DNA of 64,000 nucleotides from Paludibacteraceae bacterium (lineage in GTDB: Bacteria; Bacteroidota; Bacteroidia; Bacteroidales; Paludibacteraceae). The translations under genes and the position numbers were made by a program. Of the stretch, positions 1-7,943 are shown piece after piece. The notes beneath the pieces were generated by a model that saw nothing but the letters and a program-made list of their open reading frames with translations, ran no database searches and had not been told where the DNA came from. The stretch lies in NCBI GenBank assembly GCA_017451525.1, contig JAFTOD010000005.1, forward strand, positions 434,001 to 498,000, in the 5' to 3' direction. Numbering within the stretch: position 1 is the first letter of the stretch; every line of letters starts with the position of its first letter.

Positions 1-64
1 TAGAGAATAATTAATTATTCATCGTAGAATTTATTTATACTTCCTAAATACTTATAATTTGAAA

Positions 65-589
65 TTACCTCAAGTGAGATGGCAATACATATAATGTAGA
101 ATATTTATTTCCACTATATACTTTGGTTTTTTCGAATCTCATCGCTTTATCTTTGAAATCACAGATATATGCATCCACCATATAATTTTCATCTTCTTTA
201 GATTCATTAGTCCAAAGACAGAGAGTTGAATGATAAGAATCATACACCCCAGCAACAACACCATTGCGCCCAATAACCCTTCCATGATATCCATCATAAT
301 GATATTCTTCCCATTGACACCGCATGAGTTCTTCAATTTGTTCTTTAGTAGGATACTGCAAACCTAGATTTTTTCCATCCAAGAAAGAACGAGAGGATTT
401 TCTTATTATCCACTTTGTTCCAGATGGTAATCCAAAATCAACAACATCACACTTAGAGATGTTATGTTCTGTTAAATAATTCTCAAGATTAATTTGATTG
501 TATCCATCATTAAAAGCCTTCATTAAATACTCTTTTAAAAGTGGTAAAATTTCGGTATCCACTTTCTTTTCGAATTCTTCCTTTTCCAT
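65..589 (-). CDS. Small hypothetical protein, last gene of accessory operon
   Basis: A 174-residue soluble protein with no signal peptide or membrane segment. Its N-terminal 40 residues are charged and look helical. Around residue 50 it has the phrase VDFGLPSGTKW, a short motif seen in many Bacteroidales proteins of otherwise unrelated make-up (established from memory, function unknown). The rest is rich in Tyr, Gly and aromatic residues and looks beta-rich. It follows the DUF1848 gene by 9 bases on the same strand, so it is probably the fifth cistron of the operon that starts near 5567. I do not recognise an enzymatic motif and assign no function. Downstream lies the window edge, so further cistrons may be missing. 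Confidence 0.75.
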   Translation of the reverse strand: MEKEEFEKKVDTEILPLLKEYLMKAFNDGYNQINLENYLTEHNISKCDVVDFGLPSGTKWIIRKSSRSFLDGKNLGLQYPTKEQIEELMRCQWEEYHYDGYHGRVIGRNGVVAGVYDSYHSTLCLWTNESKEDENYMVDAYICDFKDKAMRFEKTKVYSGNKYSTLYVLPSHLR

Positions 590-598
590 AATCTTATT

Positions 599-1651
599 TT
601 ATCCAATTATACTTTCTGAATTCAAATTAAATTTTGCTAGATTCTTTTGGACAACCTCTTTACTTGTGTTTGCATAGCAATAAACACAAAGATGATTACA
701 TGTATTGTACATACCAATATCTTTGCTTACCATGCAACCACAGATTTTTCTCTGTCCCTTGTCTTTTAAGTTCTTTCGAGAAGAAGGTATTTCTGGTATC
801 TCTCCAAACAAATCAGGTGTAGGTAACTGTCCAGTTCTTAAATAATAGACCAATTCCTTATCCTCACTCCAAAGTTTGTTCATTAACTCTCCATCTATAC
901 AGCGATTATGTTCTATGCCGTATTTATCATAATCAAACTCTTCTGCACATGTGGCTAATTGAAGATCCCAATTTTGTTTTTTCCATTCTTCTCGCATCTT
1001 ACATAGTCCAGTGATAATTTCATCACGTTGTATGGCTGTCGGTTCTGCCATTTCAATTGTTTCACGAGTAAAATAAGAGGTTTCTTTTACTAAATTATTT
1101 TGCACTTTACGATATGCTTTAACATCCACGAAACTAAATACTAGTTTATCTGTAAAGTTCTTAAGCTGATTTCCTATATCGGTAATTCGTTTAAGATGTT
1201 CTTTGGGTGTCAAAGTGTTGGTGACAATGATAGGATCATATCTCCATATGACACGTTCTTTTCCTATCAATTTAGATAATTCTTTGAAGGTTTCTATGCG
1301 TTCTGAAATTGATGGTACATTCGGTTCAAAACCTTCAGCAACGTAGTCATTTAATGTTACTTGAAAATAATAATGTATTCCTCGTTTATCTAATTCGTGG
1401 AGATATGGCATAATTGGTTTGGGATTTTTTGTCCAAAAAACAATTACTTTGCATTTTGCAAATGATATATACATAGGCTTTTGATTGAATGGATTATACC
1501 AAACACAATAGCCTTTCTCCAACCGATTGAAGAACCATTTTGCATAGAATGCAGGAATATCTGTAGAGCGACTTGCAGATATTATAACAGGAGCGGTTGC
1601 CTCAACATCTTCTCCGAGATCTGTTTTAATATATGTTTTATTTGATACCAT
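599..1651 (-). CDS. DUF1848 family protein with C-terminal cysteine cluster
   Basis: This 350-residue protein matches the DUF1848 family: an N-terminal SASRSTDIPAFYA segment, the phrase VIVFWTKNPKP, a central VIWRYDPI strand, and a C-terminal cluster of cysteines around residues 305-328 (ICGC, then TC, then LCVYCYAN). The closely spaced cysteines and the TIM-barrel-like strand/helix order suggest an iron-sulfur enzyme distantly related to radical SAM proteins or spore photoproduct lyase. That part is inference, because the family is uncharacterised. The first 14 bases overlap the end of the 688-residue gene, which implies translational coupling. DUF1848 proteins also occur alone in many bacteria, so its partners here may define its role. 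Confidence 0.85.
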   Translation of the reverse strand: MVSNKTYIKTDLGEDVEATAPVIISASRSTDIPAFYAKWFFNRLEKGYCVWYNPFNQKPMYISFAKCKVIVFWTKNPKPIMPYLHELDKRGIHYYFQVTLNDYVAEGFEPNVPSISERIETFKELSKLIGKERVIWRYDPIIVTNTLTPKEHLKRITDIGNQLKNFTDKLVFSFVDVKAYRKVQNNLVKETSYFTRETIEMAEPTAIQRDEIITGLCKMREEWKKQNWDLQLATCAEEFDYDKYGIEHNRCIDGELMNKLWSEDKELVYYLRTGQLPTPDLFGEIPEIPSSRKNLKDKGQRKICGCMVSKDIGMYNTCNHLCVYCYANTSKEVVQKNLAKFNLNSESIIG

Positions 1652-3704
1652 ACTGTTTCAATAAAAATTGATATATGTCTTCTATCTCCTTTTTATAACT
1701 CGAAAATTTCTTTATTAATAGGTTACGCAAGTGATCAATGATTCTTTTATTAGACTTGTCATGTTCTGCGTAATACTTTCCATCTGTATTTATATATTGC
1801 TCACACAACCATTGTGCGTTATCTCTAATTCTTTTTTCCAGATTATGATTGTGGATGAATGTTTGGCACATCACATCAATCCATGATAAATCTTCGAGTA
1901 CGCTATTCGTAAACTGATTTGTTGGTGGAATTGTTGGGTAAGTCTCACATTCACTAGTCGCAAATTGAATAGTTGGTTGTAAAGGGTCTGTTTGCCTGTT
2001 TATATTGAAAAATGATTCAATATATTTAATAGCACTTCCCTTTTTAAAACCTTTTTCCTTTTTTAAACCTAACAAAAACTGTACCGTATTTATATCACCA
2101 CAACTATCAAGATATGTTTTAAAAGTTATATCGTCTTTTTTGTTCTTTGATTTATACATATTCCAATGCAGAAGTAAAGCATCATAAAAATCAGGTTTTG
2201 AGGAATGTTCTGTAGATATTTCATGCTCTGTGATATTAATTTCTTCCTGTTTTTTAGAAGAAGTGTCTAATGTTTTGTTGAATAACTGTCCATAAAATTC
2301 AGTGTAGATATCCGTAACATATTTACTGTCTTGTTCTAATAGTATATCAGTAAAGTCTCTTGTTAAATTAGCAAATCCATTTAGTATGCCATACAACGCA
2401 AATGCGAAACGATAATCATTCATTTCTTTGTATCGCATAAATCTAAGTAGTTGCTCCCAATCATCACCTTTACTTAAAACAGCTGCCAATGAGGATAATA
2501 GCCCATTGTTATAATCAAACTCAAACTTTTCGCCATTTAAGTGTCTTCTCAGCCCATTAAGGAACTTTTTTTCAAAGGATCCTTCCCACTCATCTTTAAA
2601 ATACTCTTCTTTTGAATGCCGAGTCAAATCACTAGCAATCTCCAATTTCTGCGGACTTATTTTACCTTTATATTTTGCAGTCCTAAGTATATTATTTATC
2701 CATAGTATAAACAAGTTTTTGTCGATATTATCACTACACTTGAGAGTTGAAATAACCAATTCATTCGCTACTATTTCTGCAGCCTCTGTTTGTAACAATC
2801 CATTTGATTTCTTTGTTAATAAGTTTAATTTAGAAGAAATCCTACTTATTGTAGAACTATTCTCTATTGACTCAAATTTTAGCGAGGACAAAATAGAACG
2901 GCAAGTGTCAAATGGTAGAGTTACATTATATTTGTCCAAAACTCCTATTAGCTCATTTACTTTGGTATTGTCAAATGCTACTTCTTGTAACAAAGCCAAA
3001 TATAGAGGATGAGTTTGATTGATAATTGATAAATAGTTGGATAAACTTTTTATTTGGGAGTCATTTGCTATTTTTTCAGGATTAGATAATATAGCAGAAA
3101 CGATGTCATTAATTTCTAATAAAGCATGAATTTGTTTCACATTCTCGATAGAAGTAGATAATGCTGCACCAATGTAGTATCCATATAACAAACCTTTTAT
3201 TTTGTTTGTTATGACATCTTTTTCTATCTCAGAATTGGAGATAGAGATGTTATCAAAATCGCTTATTGCTTGATATTTTTCATGTGGCATATATACAATC
3301 ATTCTCTTTTTGTACAATCGCAACATTTTTGTTTCAAGACTATGTTCGGATAGAGATAATGCTATTGTTTTATCTTGTTCCGTAAAAAAATATACTTTTG
3401 TATGCCAAGGGTCTAAATATAACGTATGCGTAGAGTAAAACACACCATCTTGTAGCGTGGGAAAAGTTTCATCGGTCTCGATTTCAATTACCATAGGATG
3501 ATCTTCTACATTGGAAATTGGACGTGCAAAAGATTTAAGTCTTTCGTATAATAATATGGCTCCTTCTAAAGGATTCTCTAGAATTGAAACACAATTAGAA
3601 TATCCGAATTTTCTCAGAGGGTAAAAACCACAAGGAGATATAGACTCTGAAGAAAATATATTATTAAAATTGAGCGAACTTGTTGGTATATAATACTTTT
3701 TCAT
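1638..3704 (-). CDS. Unrecognised 688-residue protein of accessory operon
   Basis: A large soluble protein without signal peptide, membrane segments or a motif I can name. The N-terminal 150 residues look beta-rich and carry aromatic clusters (PWHTKVYFFTEQD near residue 100). The remaining 500 or so look almost wholly helical, with many Ile, Leu, Asn and Lys, like a helical-repeat or scaffold protein. It starts one base after the helicase stop codon and its end overlaps the DUF1848 start, so the three genes are tightly coupled. It is AT-rich compared with the housekeeping genes to the right, consistent with acquisition by transfer. A role as sensor or target-recognition subunit of a helicase/methyltransferase system is possible, but is only inference. 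Confidence 0.7.
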   Translation of the reverse strand: MKKYYIPTSSLNFNNIFSSESISPCGFYPLRKFGYSNCVSILENPLEGAILLYERLKSFARPISNVEDHPMVIEIETDETFPTLQDGVFYSTHTLYLDPWHTKVYFFTEQDKTIALSLSEHSLETKMLRLYKKRMIVYMPHEKYQAISDFDNISISNSEIEKDVITNKIKGLLYGYYIGAALSTSIENVKQIHALLEINDIVSAILSNPEKIANDSQIKSLSNYLSIINQTHPLYLALLQEVAFDNTKVNELIGVLDKYNVTLPFDTCRSILSSLKFESIENSSTISRISSKLNLLTKKSNGLLQTEAAEIVANELVISTLKCSDNIDKNLFILWINNILRTAKYKGKISPQKLEIASDLTRHSKEEYFKDEWEGSFEKKFLNGLRRHLNGEKFEFDYNNGLLSSLAAVLSKGDDWEQLLRFMRYKEMNDYRFAFALYGILNGFANLTRDFTDILLEQDSKYVTDIYTEFYGQLFNKTLDTSSKKQEEINITEHEISTEHSSKPDFYDALLLHWNMYKSKNKKDDITFKTYLDSCGDINTVQFLLGLKKEKGFKKGSAIKYIESFFNINRQTDPLQPTIQFATSECETYPTIPPTNQFTNSVLEDLSWIDVMCQTFIHNHNLEKRIRDNAQWLCEQYINTDGKYYAEHDKSNKRIIDHLRNLLIKKFSSYKKEIEDIYQFLLKQYGIK

Positions 3705-3705
3705 G

Positions 3706-4755
3706 TTAAATATCGTCTATAGTTGTTGTTTCTTCAGTTATATATAAATCATTTGGTATATCCGATAAGAAATCAGGCTCATAGTCTGACCACATCAAAT
3801 ACAAGTTTTTATAGGTCCGAGTTACTGCGACATACAACGCTTTTCTTTGCTCTTCTTCATAATCCTCAAGAAACGGCAAAAATACGGTCTCAAATTGGAG
3901 TCCCTTTGCGCTATGATATGTCATGATTTTAGGATTGTTACTATCAAAATTCAATGTGTCTTGACTTTGTTTGTAGTCTTCGTTATCTTTGTAACGCAAC
4001 TCGTAATTACCTCCCATATTATGCAAATGATTATATGCAAATAAAACGTTATTGTTGTGAGGGAGAAGAATAGCGACATCTGTTAGGTTTTGATCTTCAA
4101 TAATTCGGTGTATTGCTTCTAGTTGTTCTATACAAGAATCATATTCTATAATATGAGGAACTTCTTTCTCAGGACTCTTGTATGTACTAGCGACAAATGG
4201 TGGAAGATCGACACCAATGTGTTGTGATAATCTGGCAACAGGAACAGGTAAACGATAGTTATTATATAACTCCCAATACTTAGCATTACGAGCTTCATTT
4301 ATTGAAAATCTAATATCATCAACACCTATTGTGTCTTTAAGTTCTTCATAAATTGACTGTGCTGTATCTCCATAGAAGAAGAATTGTTTTCTTGTAGCTT
4401 GAATAAATTCTCTAATTTCATCTGTGGTAAAATCTTGAATTTCATCAACGATGATGTAATCAGATTTAGGACAATGTAAGCGATTCTTCCAATCCCAGTG
4501 ATAAGTGAATGTTTTATTTAACCCTAGTTGCTTTCTTCCTGAATTCATATAACGACATAGGGCTTTTGTGAAGACAACGATTTGATAATCATTACCACGT
4601 TCTTTTTGAATACGTTGTGCTTTTACTAGAGCCAAAATTGACTTACCACTTCCAGCACAACCTGATACTATACAAGATTTATCAACAACAGCATTTAAAA
4701 CAGAGCGTTGATTTTCGTCAAGTTCTGATTCTTTAATCATCCAATCTTTTTTCAT
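3706..4755 (-). CDS. Minimal superfamily 1 (UvrD/Rep-like) helicase
   Basis: A 349-residue SF1A-type ATPase. Motifs in order: Walker A GCAGSGKS near residue 32, motif Ia VVFTKAL, Walker B DEIQDF near 104, motif III GDTAQS near 129, motif IV YNNYRLP, motif V TYHSAKGLQFE, and motif VI YVAVTRTYKNLYL. It is far shorter than UvrD or Rep (about 700 residues), so the 1B and 2B insertions are essentially missing. The core alone could act as a DNA or RNA translocase or helicase. I chose the ATG at 4755 because it forms an ATGA overlap with the stop of the upstream methyltransferase. An ATG at 4782 would add nine residues and overlap more. Such small helicases occur in defence and repair loci; the specific role here is unknown. 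Confidence 0.85.
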   Translation of the reverse strand: MKKDWMIKESELDENQRSVLNAVVDKSCIVSGCAGSGKSILALVKAQRIQKERGNDYQIVVFTKALCRYMNSGRKQLGLNKTFTYHWDWKNRLHCPKSDYIIVDEIQDFTTDEIREFIQATRKQFFFYGDTAQSIYEELKDTIGVDDIRFSINEARNAKYWELYNNYRLPVPVARLSQHIGVDLPPFVASTYKSPEKEVPHIIEYDSCIEQLEAIHRIIEDQNLTDVAILLPHNNNVLFAYNHLHNMGGNYELRYKDNEDYKQSQDTLNFDSNNPKIMTYHSAKGLQFETVFLPFLEDYEEEQRKALYVAVTRTYKNLYLMWSDYEPDFLSDIPNDLYITEETTTIDDI

Positions 4756-5567
4756 GACACATGAGGTGTTAAAATTCTCCAAGCAATTTTGCTTGTATCA
4801 TTTTGCTTATGAGAATGGGTTATATAATATATTTCGTTATAATTTTCGTTTTTATCTTTAGTTGTCATAAAAGAAGCATTTATTCCCTGATCGATAATTT
4901 TGGGTAGCCAATCATGGGCAACATCGCTATATGATGTTATATCAGCTAAACATATCAAGCCTTTTGCAGAAATATGGGAAGAAAATGTTTGTAGCAAATA
5001 TTCGTATGGGTTTCTCTCTTCTAGTTGCTGCTTAGTAACAAATTCGCAAATCGCTTTAAATGATATAACTATATCGTATTGAGCATCCTTTAGACACACA
5101 CTCTCAACAAGTGATAAGTCGTAAAAATCATCAATTACAAATGGGATTACTTGATAATCTACTTGAAAATGAACATGTTCTTGTACTTCTGTTAAAATTT
5201 GCTCTAAGTTTCGTAGTGCATGATGATTGCCATCTAAAGCTTGAACGTGAATTTGTTTAATATTAGAGCGCTGTTCATAAAGCGCAATAAGGAGTCCAAT
5301 TAATTCTCCTGCAGTGCCACATCCAAAATCGAATATACTCAATTCGTTATTATCACTCAACTCGTTTTGGTTTTTTAATAAGTATTGGCTAAAAATACAA
5401 TATGACTCTGCATAAGAACGAGGAAAATATGTTCCAAGGTAGCATAAAATGTCATTGGCATCCCAATTTAGGACAACCATATCCTTGCATCGCTTGCAGA
5501 ATTTAGCGGACAAGGTATTGAATATGTAATCGTCTAACCACTTAGGCAATACTACCTGATTTTTCAT
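4752..5567 (-). CDS. Rossmann-fold SAM-dependent methyltransferase-like protein
   Basis: A 271-residue soluble protein with a class I methyltransferase core. Motif I is FDFGCGTAGE near residue 80, followed by QALDGNHHAL (acidic end of strand 2), an IDDF post-II segment and YDIVISFKAICEF, where NPPY would stand in an amino-methyltransferase. There is no NPPY or DPPY, so an N6-adenine DNA methylase is unlikely. The upstream YLGTYFPRSYAE phrase recalls the Rsm22-like group of rRNA methyltransferase-like proteins. That resemblance is loose. It is the first gene of the accessory operon and lies about 65 bases downstream of the structured RNA. The stop codon overlaps the helicase start. The substrate cannot be inferred. 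Confidence 0.75.
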   Translation of the reverse strand: MKNQVVLPKWLDDYIFNTLSAKFCKRCKDMVVLNWDANDILCYLGTYFPRSYAESYCIFSQYLLKNQNELSDNNELSIFDFGCGTAGELIGLLIALYEQRSNIKQIHVQALDGNHHALRNLEQILTEVQEHVHFQVDYQVIPFVIDDFYDLSLVESVCLKDAQYDIVISFKAICEFVTKQQLEERNPYEYLLQTFSSHISAKGLICLADITSYSDVAHDWLPKIIDQGINASFMTTKDKNENYNEIYYITHSHKQNDTSKIAWRILTPHVS

Positions 5568-5631
5568 GGGGTACTTATAATGGTTTGCATAGGAACTCCC
5601 AACTATGCGGATTTGTGGTTAAGTATAGGCA

Positions 5632-5968
5632 TAAAATAAAAAGCGTGGAGTCCGACTGTTGTCGTTCCACGAACTGAGGCTCTCGCATTGCCTTTAACAA
5701 GAGAACGACAACGCGAAGCCCACGCCGAATATAAACACCAGACCTATATCTAAGTACATTTGGATATACTATGTATACACAAACGAGCACCTAATAGGCA
5801 TAGTAAGGACAGTCTATATCCCGCAGGACATCTATCGTTGCTAAGTTCTGCTTGCTATTTGAAATTTGCGAGATTTCAGTTCGCCAGAACAGAGCGCTAA
5901 TAAACGCCTTTTAAATATGTCTGCTACCCTCCGCCAACGATGTGCAGACATCCCCGGCGTGGAATTGC
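5632..5968 (-). ncRNA. Structured RNA with own promoter and terminator, upstream of accessory operon
   Basis: On the minus strand a full consensus promoter (5973-6004) is followed by about 335 nt of non-coding, strongly structured sequence. Exact stems: 5944-5950 with 5918-5924 (7 bp); 5885-5890 with 5845-5850, enclosing 5873-5878 with 5860-5865; 5826-5831 with 5816-5821; 5703-5712 with 5658-5667 (10 bp). The segment 5720-5727 (CGGCGTGG in the RNA) can pair either with the RNA's 5' part at 5955-5962 (8 bp) or with 5643-5648 (6 bp), and the latter is followed by a U-run. That makes a terminator or an alternative-structure switch. It may be a stand-alone RNA (Bacteroidales-1/6S-like RNAs also have this promoter and a terminator) or the regulated leader of the operon starting at 5567. 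The 71-codon ORF across it looks spurious. Confidence 0.65.
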
Positions 5969-5972
5969 GCTG

Positions 5973-6004
5973 CAAATATACAACATTTTTTTGACATGAC
6001 CAAA
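5973..6004 (-). promoter_or_regulatory. Bacteroidota consensus promoter for the structured RNA
   Basis: Read on the minus strand, TTTG at 6004-6001 is followed after exactly 20 nt by TATATTTG at 5980-5973, matching the -33 TTTG / -7 TAnnTTTG promoter of the Bacteroidota primary sigma factor. Transcription should start near 5968. Confidence 0.75.
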
Positions 6005-6116
6005 GAAAAATCGCTTTTGGGATGATTTTTCTGGTGTAGGGTGTATGGTGTAGAGTGTAGAGGCGAGAAGAACCTTGCAGGTGGAATTGCTAAGTATACC
6101 TCAAAATAAGGAAACT

Positions 6117-6186
6117 ATTTTAGGAATGTAGTCAACCTTTTTAGGATGGGAGTCAACTTTTTTAGGAAAGAAGTCAACTTTTTTAG
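6117..6186. repeat. Three direct repeats of about 21 bp
   Basis: Three tandem copies with the shared core AGTCAACtTTTTTAGGA, spaced 20-22 bp, in a non-coding spacer. Neighbouring bases (6230-6420) hold further short arrays: CGGTCGTC near 6245, TTCGTCcTTGG three times near 6352-6392, and GACAGGGAAAG twice near 6402. No gene lies between the RNA promoter at 6004 and the terminator at 6477. Confidence 0.7.
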
Positions 6187-6476
6187 AGGGCTATATTAAT
6201 AAATCGCACTTTTTATGGGCAAGGAGTTGAGTCGTTGTTCAGTCGGTCGTCTCTCGGTCGTCGGTCGGTAAAACGAGTGAAGGTATAAGAGAGATAAAGA
6301 GAATGGCAATCTTAACAAAAGTACTTTTTTGAGTTTGAGAGTTAGTAGGTTCATCCTTGGTTCGTCTTTGGTTCGTCCTTGGTTTTTGACAGCATAAAGA
6401 CAGGGAAAGGACAGGGAAAGGAAATCTTAAGAAAATGCCTTTTAAATCTATAAACTATGAGTGATATGTGATAAAC

Positions 6477-6514
6477 AAAAACGCCACTTGTGCATGTAAC
6501 ACAAATGGCGTTTT
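6477..6514. terminator. Hairpin terminator after nucleoside phosphorylase
   Basis: AAAACGCCA at 6477 pairs with TGGCGTTTT ending at 6514, with an extra inner TTGTG/CACAA stem. A/T tracts flank both sides. On the minus strand it would end the transcript of the phosphorylase gene that stops at 6588. Confidence 0.7.
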
Positions 6515-6587
6515 AGGGGTATTTTGAGAAGTTAATGCCTTTGGGGCAGTAAGGACTTTATAGTCGTTAGGGAGATTAAAGCCAAAA

Positions 6588-7466
6588 TTAAATTCTCTCT
6601 AATACAGTTTGTACGAGCTGTTTGATACGAGGTTTGTAGTCGGTGTTAGCGGCTTCGACTTTGCGTTGGGCGATGACGCAGCAGACGGTCATAGCCTTGT
6701 GTCCCATCAGCAAACTGAGGCCTGCGATAGCACTACCTTCCATCTCGTAGTTGGTGATACGTTGTCCCTCATAGCGGAAGTCGGTGATACGTTCGTTGAT
6801 GTCCTTCACTGCCAAATCGCAACGCAATACGCGACCTTGAGGGCCATAGAAACCATTGGCAGCGATGGTGCAACCACGCATCATATCATCGCCTGCGATG
6901 CGATTGACCAGTTCGGGGTTGGCAGCCACCACATAAGGGCGCGCCGCTTTGGCAGGATAGTGGATGAAGTCCACGAGCGCATCCTCAAAGCCGAGGTCGG
7001 CAATCTCATCACGGCCTTCGTAGAAAGCCAAGACACCATCCCAACCGATGGATTTCTCACTCACGAGGAAAGTGCCGAGAGGGATGTCCTCTTGCATGCC
7101 TCCGCACGTGCCGATGCGCACAATCTCAAGTGTGCGGTGCTCGTCTTTCTCGGTGCGAGTAGCGAAGTCGATGTTGGCGAGAGCGTCGAGTTCGTTGAGC
7201 ACGATATCGCAGTTGTCGGTGCCAATACCCGTGGAGATACAGGAGATACGTTTGCCGTGGTATTTGCCTGTAATGGTATGAAACTCACGGCTTTGGATAT
7301 CGCACTCGATACTGCCTTCATCGAAGAACGAAGCCACCATATTCACGCGACCTTGGTCGCCGACTAATATCACTTTATCCGCCAGATGTTCGGGGCGAAT
7401 GTGCAAATGGAATATGCTACCATCCTCATTGATAATGAGTTGGCTGGCAGGGAAAGTTTTTTTCAT
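6588..7466 (-). CDS. Nucleoside phosphorylase (uridine phosphorylase-like)
   Basis: A 292-residue cytosolic enzyme of the PNP/UDP family, which cleaves nucleosides with phosphate to base and ribose-1-phosphate in salvage. Family features: ILVGDQGRV near the N terminus (phosphate-binding GDPxR equivalent), ISCSTGIGTDNCDIVLNEL reading in the middle as a strongly conserved glycine-rich strand, RIGTCGG, and TNYEMEGSAIAGL, which holds the ribose-binding Met-Glu. The longer reading frame up to 7517 runs through an intergenic palindromic repeat (CGCTCGCTACGCTCGC), so I start at the ATG at 7466, which begins the family alignment (MKKTFPASQ). Bacteroidales genomes usually annotate this gene as a nucleoside phosphorylase of COG2820. 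Substrate preference is uncertain. Confidence 0.9.
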   Translation of the reverse strand: MKKTFPASQLIINEDGSIFHLHIRPEHLADKVILVGDQGRVNMVASFFDEGSIECDIQSREFHTITGKYHGKRISCISTGIGTDNCDIVLNELDALANIDFATRTEKDEHRTLEIVRIGTCGGMQEDIPLGTFLVSEKSIGWDGVLAFYEGRDEIADLGFEDALVDFIHYPAKAARPYVVAANPELVNRIAGDDMMRGCTIAANGFYGPQGRVLRCDLAVKDINERITDFRYEGQRITNYEMEGSAIAGLSLLMGHKAMTVCCVIAQRKVEAANTDYKPRIKQLVQTVLERI

Positions 7467-7568
7467 GTGGTTAGAAGTTTTTAGATCGCTCGCTACGCTC
7501 GCTTGAAGATCGGGCAAAGCCCTGTAGATCGCTGCGCTGTAGCGGTCGCAGAGCGGTCGGGTTAATGA

Positions 7569-7874
7569 TTAGGCTTGACCGCCACCGAAGGACATAGGAA
7601 TAGTGCTTCCTGGGGCAGGTGTGCCATTGATTTTGATGGTACCAAATTGCTTTTCGTATTTAGCTACATTCTCTTGCAGCGCAAAGAGCAGTTTTTTGGT
7701 ATTCTCAGGTGTCATAATGATACGCGATTGCACGTTTGCGCTCTTCTGACCAGGCATCATACGCACGAAATCTACTACGAACTCCGATGAAGAGTGTGCG
7801 ACAATTGCGAGGTTAGAATAATTACCTTCAGCCACTTCGGGCGAGAGGTTGATGTTGAGTTTTTGTTCTTCCAT
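7569..7874 (-). CDS. DUF3467 protein
   Basis: A 101-residue protein matching DUF3467: LSPEVAEGNYSNLAIVAHSSSEFVVDF is the family hallmark in sense (quoted in part: GNYSNLA and EFVVDF), followed by QSRIIMTP and a LLFALQENVAKYE helix. It is small, soluble and cytosolic. In other Bacteroidetes the family often sits beside RNA polymerase genes. Here it lies between the phosphorylase and a glycosyltransferase on the same strand. Function is unknown. The C-terminal Gly-rich tail (SFGGGQA) is usual for the family. Flanking spacers on both sides carry short palindromic repeats. Confidence 0.9.
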   Translation of the reverse strand: MEEQKLNINLSPEVAEGNYSNLAIVAHSSSEFVVDFVRMMPGQKSANVQSRIIMTPENTKKLLFALQENVAKYEKQFGTIKINGTPAPGSTIPMSFGGGQA

Positions 7875-7943
7875 AGTTTTATAATATTTTAGATGTTAGA
7901 CTACGTTGTTAGATATTAGATCGCTACGCTGTTGGATATTGAA

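Noticed and set aside
5575-5790. 71-codon ORF on the minus strand
   Set aside because: It lies in the structured RNA, lacks a family pattern, and its codons follow the stems.
5632-5968. Retron msr-msd element
   Set aside because: The inverted repeats resemble a1/a2, but there is no reverse transcriptase in the neighbouring genes.
5632-5968. tmRNA or RNase P RNA
   Set aside because: No tRNA-like acceptor and T-loop for tmRNA, and no GAGGAAAGTCC core for RNase P.
6609-7367. 252-codon ORF opposite the nucleoside phosphorylase
   Set aside because: Shadow of a well-conserved gene on the other strand.
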